Of a stretch of 64,000 nucleotides of DNA, positions 47,145 through 59,197 are shown piece after piece. Each line of letters begins with the position of its first letter. Position 1 is the stretch's first letter. Origin of the DNA: Acinetobacter sp. ANC 4648 (lineage in GTDB: Bacteria; Pseudomonadota; Gammaproteobacteria; Pseudomonadales; Moraxellaceae); NCBI RefSeq assembly GCF_002135345.1, contig NZ_NEGI01000001.1:496001-560000 (forward strand), in the 5' to 3' direction. The translations under genes and the position numbers were made by a program. The notes under the pieces were generated by a model. That model ran no database searches. It was not told the DNA's origin and saw nothing but the letters and a program-made list of their open reading frames with translations.

Positions 47145-48623
47145 CTATCGATCGTGAATCTTAGACATCAACAATGCACCCAATGCGCAGAAGATGATAC
47201 TGCCCCAACCAAAACAAAACAGCAGACTATTGGAATAATCACCATAACCTGTCTGAATAAGTGAATTTAATGCTAGTAAAAGTGTTGATAATAAAACCAC
47301 AGGCGTCACAATCGTTAATGTGAATTCCCATGTTTTACCCAACTGAATAGTCGAAATATGGTTAATATGAGTTTCAAGCTCCGTCATTAAACGACGCTTA
47401 AACCAAGACACCATAATAATTGAAATTAAAGCACCCGAAACAATACCTAAGTTATTGATAAAGTGATCAATAATATCGACTAATTTAACCGCATTTTTGG
47501 TTGAAAATAGGAAAATTGAAACAAGCCCTGTCGCTCCACCAATAATGGTTACGGCCTTAGTACGCCCCCACTTCAATTTGTCTTGTAATGCTGCAATCGG
47601 CACTTCAAGGATACTCACCATTGAGGTGATTCCTGCGACAAATAACGAGCCAAAGAACAAAATTCCAAAAAAGTCTGCCCCTGCACCGAGGCTTGAAATG
47701 AGTTTAGGGAAGGCAATAAAAGCTAAACCAATACCTCCACTCACCACTTCATCAACAGGTTTTCCAGCAGCGTGTGCCATAAAGCCAAGTGCAGCAAATA
47801 CTCCAATACCCGCTAAAAGCTCAAAAGATGAATTAGCAAAACCAACAATTAGGCCTGAGCCCGTTAAATTGGTTTTTGGTTTCAAATAAGATGAATAAGT
47901 CACCATGATTCCAAAACCAACAGATAGACTAAAGAAGATATGGCCATACGCTGCTAGCCAAATTTTATAATCCATCATCTTTGACCAATCAGGTGTAAAG
48001 AAGGCATTCAAACCTTCTGTTGCACCTGGTAAGCGTACTGCCTGAATGACTAGAATGGTAAACAGTACCACCAGTAAAGGCATAAAAATTCGATTAGAAA
48101 GTTCTACCCCTTTTTTCACACCACCATACAGAATAGCCATCACGCCAGCCCAAACAGCAATTAATGGCCAAAATAAATGGCTGACAAAACTCATATCAAA
48201 AGTTTTAGCTTCGCTCGTTTGTAGAAAAGTTTTAAAGAAGAAACTTTCAGGATCTGAACCCCACATCTGTCCCATAGAAAAGTAAATATAGCTTCCAGCC
48301 CAAGTCAATACACCTGCATAATACAAAGCAATGATGATACAAACACAGACTTGCCACCAACCTAAGGTTTCTGCGGGCTTCCACAATTTTTTATAGGCTT
48401 TTGGCGGTGCACCCGAACTGCGGTGTCCTACAGCATAATCTAAAAACAACAAAGGTAAACCTGCTGTTAATAATGCGATGAGATAGGGAATTAAAAATGC
48501 CCCACCACCATTTTCATAAGCAACGTATGGAAACCGCCAAATATTTCCTAAGCCAACAGCAGAACCAACTGCTGCAATAATAAAGCCTGATCGTGCTGAC
48601 CAGTGTTCACGAGTTTCTGTCAT
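47145..48623 (-). CDS. metP: MetP-type sodium-dependent transporter (NSS/SNF family)
   Basis: This 492-residue protein has about twelve transmembrane helices and the family signature RFPYVAYENGGGAFLIPYL in helix 1, with the sodium/substrate site around AAVGSAVGLGNIW. NSS transporters import amino acids with sodium. The small MetS-like gene overlapping its ribosome site region makes methionine/alanine import the best guess. A 12-bp palindrome (48670-48681) lies 47 bp upstream of ATG 48623. Confidence 0.9.
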   Translation of the reverse strand: MTETREHWSARSGFIIAAVGSAVGLGNIWRFPYVAYENGGGAFLIPYLIALLTAGLPLLFLDYAVGHRSSGAPPKAYKKLWKPAETLGWWQVCVCIIIALYYAGVLTWAGSYIYFSMGQMWGSDPESFFFKTFLQTSEAKTFDMSFVSHLFWPLIAVWAGVMAILYGGVKKGVELSNRIFMPLLVVLFTILVIQAVRLPGATEGLNAFFTPDWSKMMDYKIWLAAYGHIFFSLSVGFGIMVTYSSYLKPKTNLTGSGLIVGFANSSFELLAGIGVFAALGFMAHAAGKPVDEVVSGGIGLAFIAFPKLISSLGAGADFFGILFFGSLFVAGITSMVSILEVPIAALQDKLKWGRTKAVTIIGGATGLVSIFLFSTKNAVKLVDIIDHFINNLGIVSGALISIIMVSWFKRRLMTELETHINHISTIQLGKTWEFTLTIVTPVVLLSTLLLALNSLIQTGYGDYSNSLLFCFGWGSIIFCALGALLMSKIHDR

Positions 48624-48966
48624 AACACACCTAATACTATAGGCATCTTTCAGTGCTGCTTATTTTGATTGTGATATCACATGCAAAGAAAGAACCAAAA
48701 AAATATTGTTGTTTGAATAAGACTGCGCCTTATGAGCACTTTGTTCTAATTACAAACCAGCAAAAACAACCATTTCTTGCTTAAAGAAAATGATTCAAAA
48801 ATTACTGTTGAATGACGCAACAATACCTGTTTTCCTTCATTTTTTCTGTAATTTAGGCACTGAATCTTCACTTATTTCTTGTTATTTATCTCTTTTCGTT
48901 GTTTTTTTATCCGCTTATTTATTAATTAGCTTTAAATCACATTTAAACTGTACTTATCTGAGTGAC
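48624..48966. other. Intergenic region metP / DUF1287
   Basis: This 343-bp spacer holds the metP promoter region with the palindrome TGTGATATCACA (48670-48681). A 61-codon plus-strand frame at 48790-48975 is hydrophobic but lacks a ribosome site, and I do not call it. Nothing else is visible. Confidence 0.5.
48670..48681. promoter_or_regulatory. Palindromic operator candidate upstream of metP
   Basis: TGTGATATCACA is a perfect 12-bp palindrome 47 bp before the metP start. It resembles half of a CRP-type site (TGTGA...TCACA), but the spacing of two bases is too short for CRP or Vfr. A GntR- or AsnC-type regulator is possible. The regulator is unknown. Confidence 0.45.
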
Positions 48967-49551
48967 TTATTTTAAAACAGCCGGCAAACGATAATGCCCA
49001 ATAACTTTATATTCATGCAGAATATCATTTTCACGGGTTCCATAACCTATGTTATGAATCACCAATGCAGTTTTTGACAACAGGGTCAATTGATTCGAAA
49101 TTATACCAATGTGCACCAAACCATTGCCCAGATCCCATGTGACAATATCACCTGGTAAATACTGCTTCTCCTGAATTGTATAGCCCTGACGTTTTAAATA
49201 GGTCATGATATTCGGAACTCGCCGATGATCAATATTCCGATCTGTACTTTTTAAGCCCCATTTTTGTGGATACTGCTTAAAGTTCTTCTGCATATCCTCA
49301 TGCATACGTTGCTGCAAATCGATACCCTGATGGCGTAAAGCTCGTATAATTACATCAGTACATACACCTTTCAAGATAGGCACATCACCCATCGGATATT
49401 TTAACGCAGTATAAGCTGGGTCATAATATAAGGTCCGACCAATCTGCGAACGGGCATCATCAACCAGTTTTTTTGCTTCAAATGCGAAACTACTTAAACT
49501 ACAAAAAGCTAAACTTAAGATAAGAATGGACTGAAATAATGCCTTTTTCAT
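48967..49551 (-). CDS. DUF1287 domain-containing secreted protein
   Basis: This 194-residue protein has a signal peptide ending at SFA and a DUF1287 domain with the family blocks ARSQIGRTLYYDPAY, GVCTDVIIRALR (containing a conserved Cys near residue 65) and LPGDIVTWDLGNGLVHIGI. The Cys-His pattern resembles NlpC/P60-type peptidases, so a periplasmic amidase role is plausible but not shown. The start is ATG 49551 with AATAAGAA upstream; the longer reading from 49590 adds 13 residues before the signal peptide. Confidence 0.85.
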   Translation of the reverse strand: MKKALFQSILILSLAFCSLSSFAFEAKKLVDDARSQIGRTLYYDPAYTALKYPMGDVPILKGVCTDVIIRALRHQGIDLQQRMHEDMQKNFKQYPQKWGLKSTDRNIDHRRVPNIMTYLKRQGYTIQEKQYLPGDIVTWDLGNGLVHIGIISNQLTLLSKTALVIHNIGYGTRENDILHEYKVIGHYRLPAVLK

Positions 49552-50080
49552 TGTTCTTATTCTCGATATCAATAACCAAAATCTAAGCAAGCAACTTAAC
49601 TCTCTTCTAATATGACTTATTGTTTAATTACAAGCAACCATTCTTACTCTATATCCAAACTGCCAATTCGGTGCCTATTCCTTAAGCCTAAATCTTTTAT
49701 ACAATCAAAATGATATATATTCTAATTAGGAAGCTAGAATCTCATAGTTTAAAACTCCACCCATATGGAAATGATTATATCTATATAATATCTAGTTTAG
49801 ATTTTAAGTATAGACCCTTATAAAATAGCTTTTAATCATAGCTATACTTTTATACAGTCTTCATCCTTCTCTAACATTATCTTTTTAAATACAGCTACAT
49901 TTGAATAAATCGTAAAACACTCATTACCTCTTTCACGTATGACTACTCACTTTTCAATATTCTAATAATGCAAATTTTTATAAATCCCTATATCATGCCC
50001 TTCAGTTTTAACCGTCATAAAATATATTTAAGTAAGAAAATAATGGAATGAATTAATCATTTCGTCTTGTTGAGGGAAAT
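49552..50080. other. Intergenic region DUF1287 / outer-membrane protein
   Basis: This spacer of 529 bp is A/T-rich and separates divergent genes. I see no tRNA, strong hairpin or credible reading frame. It presumably holds both promoters, with the GAGGGAAAT ribosome site of the right-hand gene at its end. Confidence 0.5.
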
Positions 50081-50770
50081 ATGAAATTTTATAAATTGCC
50101 ACTTTGTGTTGTAGCACTCGGACTAAGCTCATTTGCTCAAGCAGATTTTATTGGTCTAAAAGGTGATATTAGCTATTGGAATATTGATGGAAACTCTAAT
50201 ATCAATAAAAAATATCAAGCAGATCAAGATATTGATCGTGATGGAACTGTACAACTTTCTGTTGCCTTTGAACATCCTGTGCCAATCATTCCAAATATTA
50301 AAGCAAAATATACAAAATTAAATTTAGAAACTAAAGCAAATACTTTAGGCTTAGATAAAACTGAAATTAATTTAGATCATACTGATTTGATTTTTTATTA
50401 TGAAATTTTAGACAATGTGGTTAAAGCAGACATTGGTGTTGGTGCAACACGCTTGAATGGTAATACAAAACAATTCGGCCAAAATGTCAACATTGATGAG
50501 TATTCACCAATTATCTATGCTGAAGCAGGTGCCAAACTTCCATTTACAGGGCTAAGTGCTAAAGCAGAAGCGACGTATACTAATATCAATGATGTAAAAA
50601 TTACCGATGCGCAAGCAGAAATTCAATATAACTTTGTTCAAAGTTTATTCTTAGATTTGGGTGCAAAAGTAGGTTATCGTGTCCTTAATATTGAATTAAA
50701 TGATCTCAATAAACGTGACATGAAATTCGATTTTAAAGGCCCCTATATTGGTTTAGATGCTCACTTCTAA
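50081..50770 (+). CDS. TIGR04219-type outer-membrane beta-barrel protein
   Basis: This 229-residue protein has a signal peptide ending at AQA and a mature part built of alternating amphipathic strands, ending in GLDAHF with a terminal Phe, the usual outer-membrane barrel signal. The DFIGLKGDISYWNIDGN start and overall size match the TIGR04219 family of outer-membrane proteins. Its function is unknown. GAGGGA upstream supports the ATG at 50081. A terminator follows. Confidence 0.85.
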   Translation: MKFYKLPLCVVALGLSSFAQADFIGLKGDISYWNIDGNSNINKKYQADQDIDRDGTVQLSVAFEHPVPIIPNIKAKYTKLNLETKANTLGLDKTEINLDHTDLIFYYEILDNVVKADIGVGATRLNGNTKQFGQNVNIDEYSPIIYAEAGAKLPFTGLSAKAEATYTNINDVKITDAQAEIQYNFVQSLFLDLGAKVGYRVLNIELNDLNKRDMKFDFKGPYIGLDAHF

Positions 50771-50791
50771 GCTTTAAAGATGCATAAAATC

Positions 50792-50827
50792 AAACAGATC
50801 TTCGCTTAAAATGTTGATCTGTTTTTT
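50792..50827 (+). terminator. Terminator after the outer-membrane protein gene
   Basis: AAACAGATC (50792-50800) pairs with GATCTGTTT (50816-50824), followed by Ts, 21 bases after the stop codon. Confidence 0.8.
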
Positions 50828-51014
50828 ATTATCGATCACTCAAATAATAAAAATTACACTACTAATCATAAAAAACTAACTACCCTCTCTAACTTAAAAA
50901 GTGATCATCAGTTTAAGCATGAGGAAGTAAGCTAGAGCGTTAATTTACCTTTAATCTCTAAATACACAGCACCAGTACCGCTCATTTTCTTAATTCATTA
51001 ACTTCCGCGCATAA

Positions 51015-51047
51015 AAAAACACCCCTTACATTGTAAGGGGTGTTTTT
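51015..51047 (-). terminator. rRNA operon terminator
   Basis: A 16-bp perfect inverted repeat (51015-51030 with 51032-51047) with A- and T-runs lies 11 bases past the 5S 3' end on the minus strand. The run of seven As on the plus strand gives the T-run of the rRNA transcript. Confidence 0.92.
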
Positions 51048-51058
51048 AGGAATAATGA

Positions 51059-51172
51059 GCTGGCGATGACTTACTCTCACATGGGTAACCCCACACTACC
51101 ATCAGCGCTAAGAGGTTTCACTTCTGAGTTCGGGAAGGGATCAGGTGGTTCACTCTTGCTATTGTCGCCAGC
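51059..51172 (-). rRNA. rrf: 5S ribosomal RNA
   Basis: The minus strand gives GCTGGCGACAATAGC at the 5' end, the conserved CCCGAACTCAGAAGTGAAAC segment and ATCGCCAGC at the 3' end, so the terminal stem pairs. About 114 bases. Ends are estimated to within a few bases. It is the last gene of the rRNA operon. Confidence 0.93.
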
Positions 51173-51354
51173 ACAACTGTTTATGATTACTCGCTATGGT
51201 CTTAATTACGTTGCTTACGCTTCGTTGTGCCTAGCTTTGGTCAAAAGAGTTATTAACAGAAATATTTGAGTTGAAGTTTAAGGTCTAGCGAGCACTAAAT
51301 CAAGCATTTTGCAAGAATCAGATGAAGTTATACAACTGTTTGGGTGTTGTATAG

Positions 51355-54247
<2,893 letters not shown>

Positions 54248-54620
54248 ACAACCCCAAACAGTCGTTAGCATCTACAAGCGATGCAACAACAGGCTTTCGC
54301 CACACAGTTCAAAGTATTGTGAATTTAATCACCATACAGCTTCAATCTAATTCGTTTTCCAAAACGCTTGATTCAGTGTAATCGCTAGTTCTCAGTTCGT
54401 CATATCCAATTAATCATTTCACTTGCGTGTAACAATTAAATGTTTAATTCGTTCTGAGCCTTAAACAATTTATTTCAACTCAAATATAATCTGTTAATGA
54501 TTTGTCTTGCCTTCGTCAGGTCAAGATACTGTGATAAATCACAGAATTTAATAAACATTTATATAAACACCTAAGTGCTTATCTTATTCATTAAATTCTG
54601 TAATCACCTAGCTATATATA
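54248..54620 (-). other. tRNA-Ala to 23S spacer
   Basis: This spacer of about 370 bases is transcribed within the rRNA operon. It contains a perfect 11-bp inverted repeat, CAGAATTTAAT (54542-54552) and ATTAAATTCTG (54590-54600), and a hairpin CTGTGAT-AA-ATCACAG (54529-54544) that shares bases with its left arm. The two structures are mutually exclusive. They probably belong to rRNA processing signals. No gene is present. Confidence 0.65.
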
Positions 54621-54696
54621 TGGTGGAGACTAACGGAGTCGAACCGTTGACCTCCTGCGTGCAAAGCAGGCGCTCTACCAACTAAGCTAAGTCCCC
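54621..54696 (-). tRNA. tRNA-Ala (anticodon UGC)
   Basis: The minus strand reads GGGGACTTAGCTTAGTTGG at the 5' end, has a CTTTGCACG anticodon loop (TGC), the GGTTCGACTCC T-loop, and an encoded CCA end. 76 bases, all four arms fold. It lies in the 16S-23S spacer. Confidence 0.97.
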
Positions 54697-54777
54697 AGCT
54701 ATCGTAAGAATGATTTATCTGTTTGTCTACTTACTCAAGCTCAATGAATTTCTTCATCAATCTTTCGTTCGTTAGAT

Positions 54778-54854
<77 letters not shown>

Positions 54855-54915
54855 TCAGATATATCTTTATGAAGAACAACTTGTTGTGGATTCTTACCGA
54901 CTGTCAATCTTTCGT

Positions 54916-56453
<1,538 letters not shown>

Positions 56454-56655
56454 AAAATCAGTAGTAGCTTAAAGGCTACCAATCTTGGCTCATCAATTTT
56501 CTGACAAATATTTCTCAAATAAACTTCGAGTAATTTCTACCATCAATCAATGAAAATAATTTCGATCGATCAACCAGTAAAAATCCACACAAGTTGTTCT
56601 TCATAAGCTCTTAATGATCTTCTTGCTGATTCGTCATCAGCAAGCTAGGTCGGCT

Positions 56656-56683
56656 ATACTACCCTCTTTCGAGAGAAAGTCAA
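56656..56683 (-). promoter_or_regulatory. rRNA promoter P2
   Basis: On the minus strand TTGACT (56678-56683) and TAGTAT (56656-56661) are spaced by 16 bases. It lies about 200 bases upstream of 16S. Confidence 0.75.
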
Positions 56684-56818
56684 CTGGTTTTGTTTAACTT
56701 ATTTTCTAATAAATCATTTTTTAATCAAACTTTAAAATCTCATTCAGAAATCTTAACAACTCAATCAACTTATTGATTTATCAGAGGTTTTGTTTAACAT
56801 CACCGCCGATGGATACGC

Positions 56819-56846
56819 ATTATAGGGGAAAAAATTTCCTACGCAA
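56819..56846 (-). promoter_or_regulatory. rRNA promoter P1
   Basis: On the minus strand TTGCGT (56841-56846), a 16-base spacer and a perfect TATAAT (56819-56824) are followed by a GC-containing discriminator (GCG). This fits a stringently controlled rRNA promoter about 370 bases upstream of 16S. Confidence 0.75.
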
Positions 56847-56929
56847 CCCCTTTCTTTAATTAATTTATTCAAATGGTGGTTTTTTCTACCATGATGTAGA
56901 TAAGTAATTGTTTATTACTGAAAATATAT

Positions 56930-57547
56930 TTATAAATTATTCTTAACTAAACTACCTTGTTCTAAGTAACTCAGGATCATAGTCGATAATTCACTCTTAA
57001 GCTGTTGTTCTGAAATAAGAAAGTTGTTGTTACTCACATACTGCATCATTGTAAACAAAGTACTATTAATAATCACAAATGATTTATGTTTAAGAATTTC
57101 AAAGTTCCAATCTGAATAAAACCGATTAAAGACATACATTCCCACTTCAAAAAAGTGCTTCTCCAAGATTTGAGCAGCTTCAGAATTGTTATAGCCATGC
57201 CAATGTTTCAGAATTTCAATAAAGAAACCATCATCTGCTTTCATCATGTCAAATCCAAATTGAATACTGAAGGAAATGATTTCCTGAATGTTAAAACTTT
57301 GTTGGCTAATCGCAATTTGCTTCAATGCCAAACCTAGACTTTCACTTTTACGGCGTAACAGCTCTTCAATAATCTCTTCTTTATTTTCAAAATACTGATA
57401 GATAGAACCAACACTAACCCCCGATTTTTCTGCAATTTTTGGCGTTGTTACTTGTAATAAACCATATTCAACAATACACAGCTGAGTTGCTTCCAAAATA
57501 TTATTCACAATCACCATGGCACGTTGTTGTTGTGGTTTCTTTCTCAT
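56930..57547 (-). CDS. TetR-family transcriptional regulator
   Basis: This 205-residue regulator has a basic N-terminus (MRKKPQQQRA) and a TetR helix-turn-helix (TTPKIAEKSGVSVGSIYQYFENKEEII, about residues 38-65), then a helical ligand domain. It diverges from the MpaB-family oxygenase gene with 85 bp between, so it probably regulates that gene. The spacer contains two direct ATGCGAAT repeats 11 bp apart. Confidence 0.88.
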   Translation of the reverse strand: MRKKPQQQRAMVIVNNILEATQLCIVEYGLLQVTTPKIAEKSGVSVGSIYQYFENKEEIIEELLRRKSESLGLALKQIAISQQSFNIQEIISFSIQFGFDMMKADDGFFIEILKHWHGYNNSEAAQILEKHFFEVGMYVFNRFYSDWNFEILKHKSFVIINSTLFTMMQYVSNNNFLISEQQLKSELSTMILSYLEQGSLVKNNL

Positions 57548-57564
57548 ACTCGTCTCACAGTTAA

Positions 57565-57592
57565 ATGCGAATTGAATGCGAATAAATATTCA
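57565..57592. promoter_or_regulatory. Direct/inverted repeats between tetR and the MpaB gene
   Basis: ATGCGAAT occurs at 57565-57572 and 57576-57583, exactly one helical turn apart. TGAAT (57573-57577) and ATTCA (57588-57592) form an outer dyad. The cluster fills the short divergent spacer and is a good candidate for the TetR binding site. Confidence 0.45.
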
Positions 57593-57632
57593 TATTAAGA
57601 TTTGATTAAACATTAATCAGGACTAACCCTAA

Positions 57633-58841
57633 ATGTCAACTCTTATTGCACTAAAACGCTTAGCGCCTTTTGAAAAAATGCTAAACCGTAATTGGAAGAC
57701 ACAAATCCTAAATTATTTAACAGATCAAAGGTTCGAACCCAGCTATTTAGACTACCGATCACTGCATCAGGGATTACTGACAGGCGATGTGCCAATGGAT
57801 AAGCTGCTGATTTGGATCTTGCAAAATCCTAAGCAGCATCGTCAATATTTTACAACGGCGTTGTATGAAGGTTTAGATCAACTGCCGCATGACATACCTG
57901 AATTAAATGAATTCTTTAAATTAGTTGAAACACCACCTGCGTGGTTCGATTCAGAAAAAATGAGTGATGCTTTAAATTTTATTTATCGGCTTGGTTTTAA
58001 TAGTGGGTTTATTCTGCGTGATTTGGCTTTAATGATGGGCTATTTGTATCCTGGCTTAAATCAACCTTTGGTTTTAACAGGTGCTTTAAATAAAAATCCA
58101 GCTAAACGCCTTGCTGAAACAACCAAGTGGTGGATGGATATTACTGAACCACATGCTTTTAACCGCTTTAACCCTGGCTTTACCTCAACTATTTATGTTC
58201 GCTTTATTCATGCCTTAGTGCGTCACCAACTCAATAAGTCAGAAAAATGGGATACTGAAACCTGGGGCTTACCCATTAATCAATATGACCAAGCCATGAC
58301 CAATATTGCATTTAGTGGAGTGCTGTTACTAGGTGTTCGTGCCTTAGGCATTTTTCCAAATAAACGTGAAGTCGATTGCTTTTTGCATTTTTGGAAGTAT
58401 ACCGGTTGGTTAATGGGGATCGATGAGAAATGGCTGATTGATAAAGAGTCTGAAGGCTGGAAGTTTTTATATTGGCTGCCGTTTACCCACCCTAAACCCG
58501 ATGCAACCAGTAAATCTTTGGGTTCAAGCTTGTCTAAAGAACCTTTTCAAAGACAGTATAAATATTTGCGTCCTTTGCAACAAAAACTGGCTTATCACCG
58601 ACATTTAGAAATTACTCAGTTTTTTCTGGGTCGTAAGAAAATGCAAGCATTGGGTTTAAAGCATCATTCTGCGGCATGGTTTGCTTATTATTTAATTGCT
58701 CGAAATGCTGTGCTACACACCAGTGCTCGACGTTTTAAAAAAATTGATACATTTTTACTGCAACATGGTCGTCATATACAAAAGCATGCCTTAGATTTAT
58801 ATGCAGAAGATGGAAAGCAGCTTGCCAGCATGCATCAATAA
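57633..58841 (+). CDS. MpaB-family oxygenase (DUF2236, latex-clearing-protein-like)
   Basis: This 402-residue protein matches the oxygenase MpaB/DUF2236 family, related to the rubber-cleaving Lcp oxygenase and fungal MpaB. Visible blocks are LGFNSGFILRDLALMMGYLYPG, RLAETTKWWMD and IYVRFIHALVRHQL, which contains histidine residues likely to bind heme iron. Then come GLPINQYDQAMTNIAFSG and FLHFWKYTGWLMGID. It has no signal peptide. The substrate is unknown; hydrophobic isoprenoid or fatty compounds are plausible by family. It is divergent from a TetR gene that likely controls it. Confidence 0.88.
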   Translation: MSTLIALKRLAPFEKMLNRNWKTQILNYLTDQRFEPSYLDYRSLHQGLLTGDVPMDKLLIWILQNPKQHRQYFTTALYEGLDQLPHDIPELNEFFKLVETPPAWFDSEKMSDALNFIYRLGFNSGFILRDLALMMGYLYPGLNQPLVLTGALNKNPAKRLAETTKWWMDITEPHAFNRFNPGFTSTIYVRFIHALVRHQLNKSEKWDTETWGLPINQYDQAMTNIAFSGVLLLGVRALGIFPNKREVDCFLHFWKYTGWLMGIDEKWLIDKESEGWKFLYWLPFTHPKPDATSKSLGSSLSKEPFQRQYKYLRPLQQKLAYHRHLEITQFFLGRKKMQALGLKHHSAAWFAYYLIARNAVLHTSARRFKKIDTFLLQHGRHIQKHALDLYAEDGKQLASMHQ

Positions 58842-58856
58842 GAGGTCATAAAATGA

Positions 58857-58884
58857 AAAGAGGAAGCTTAAAAGCTCCCCCTTT
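58857..58884 (-). terminator. Terminator of the copper-receptor operon
   Basis: On the minus strand a 13-bp stem (58884-58872 with 58869-58857) forms with two G-U pairs that would be A-C mismatches on the other strand. A T-rich stretch follows. The direction of the wobble pairs shows that it serves the minus-strand operon. Confidence 0.75.
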
Positions 58885-58899
58885 ATTATTCAATTGCTG

Positions 58900-59169
58900 C
58901 TATTCATGCTGTACATGCATAGACTCATCCATCGGCTTGTGTGGTATATCTATTTGGCCCGATATCGGTTGTTTCGTCATCACTGGTCCTGACTTAAATA
59001 CATTCTGCTGTGTATAAGTTTGTTTATGACTAGGCATATACTCAGGATCATTACTTATTGCCAAATAAAAGAACAACATAAAGATAAAACTTAAAATACA
59101 GGCAATGATCAATGATTTCCATCCCCAGCCTGACTGTTCAGGGGATAACTTTTCTGTAAACGTAGTCAT
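58900..59169 (-). CDS. Small single-helix membrane protein with His/Met-rich tail, copper operon
   Basis: This 89-residue protein has one transmembrane helix (about residues 19-41) and a periplasmic-type tail ending in KPMDESMHVQHE, with several His and Met. I do not recognise a family. It starts 29 bp after the TonB receptor stop, so it is the last gene of the DUF2946-receptor operon. The His/Met tail and position suggest a role in copper handling; this is inference. I start at ATG 59169 with GGAGAG just upstream; a TTG at 59181 is too close to that site. Confidence 0.75.
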   Translation of the reverse strand: MTTFTEKLSPEQSGWGWKSLIIACILSFIFMLFFYLAISNDPEYMPSHKQTYTQQNVFKSGPVMTKQPISGQIDIPHKPMDESMHVQHE

Positions 59170-59197
59170 ATAACTCTCCAAAACAATAAAAATAGGA

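Larger units (their letters stand above)
56454..56929 (-). other. rRNA operon leader and promoter region
   Basis: This 476-bp region upstream of 16S holds two promoters (P1 and P2) and the untranslated leader. The 13-base sequence GTTAAACAAAACC on the minus strand occurs twice, just after P1 and just before P2 (around 56785-56797 and 56684-56696). No coding gene is present. The remaining A/T-rich bases between P1 and the TetR gene could include UP elements. Confidence 0.7.

Noticed and set aside
48670..48681. CRP/Vfr binding site
   Set aside because: The half-sites TGTGA and TCACA are only two bases apart instead of six.
48790..48975. 61-residue hydrophobic reading frame on the plus strand
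   Set aside because: No good ribosome site, lies in an A/T-rich spacer and overlaps the end of the DUF1287 gene.
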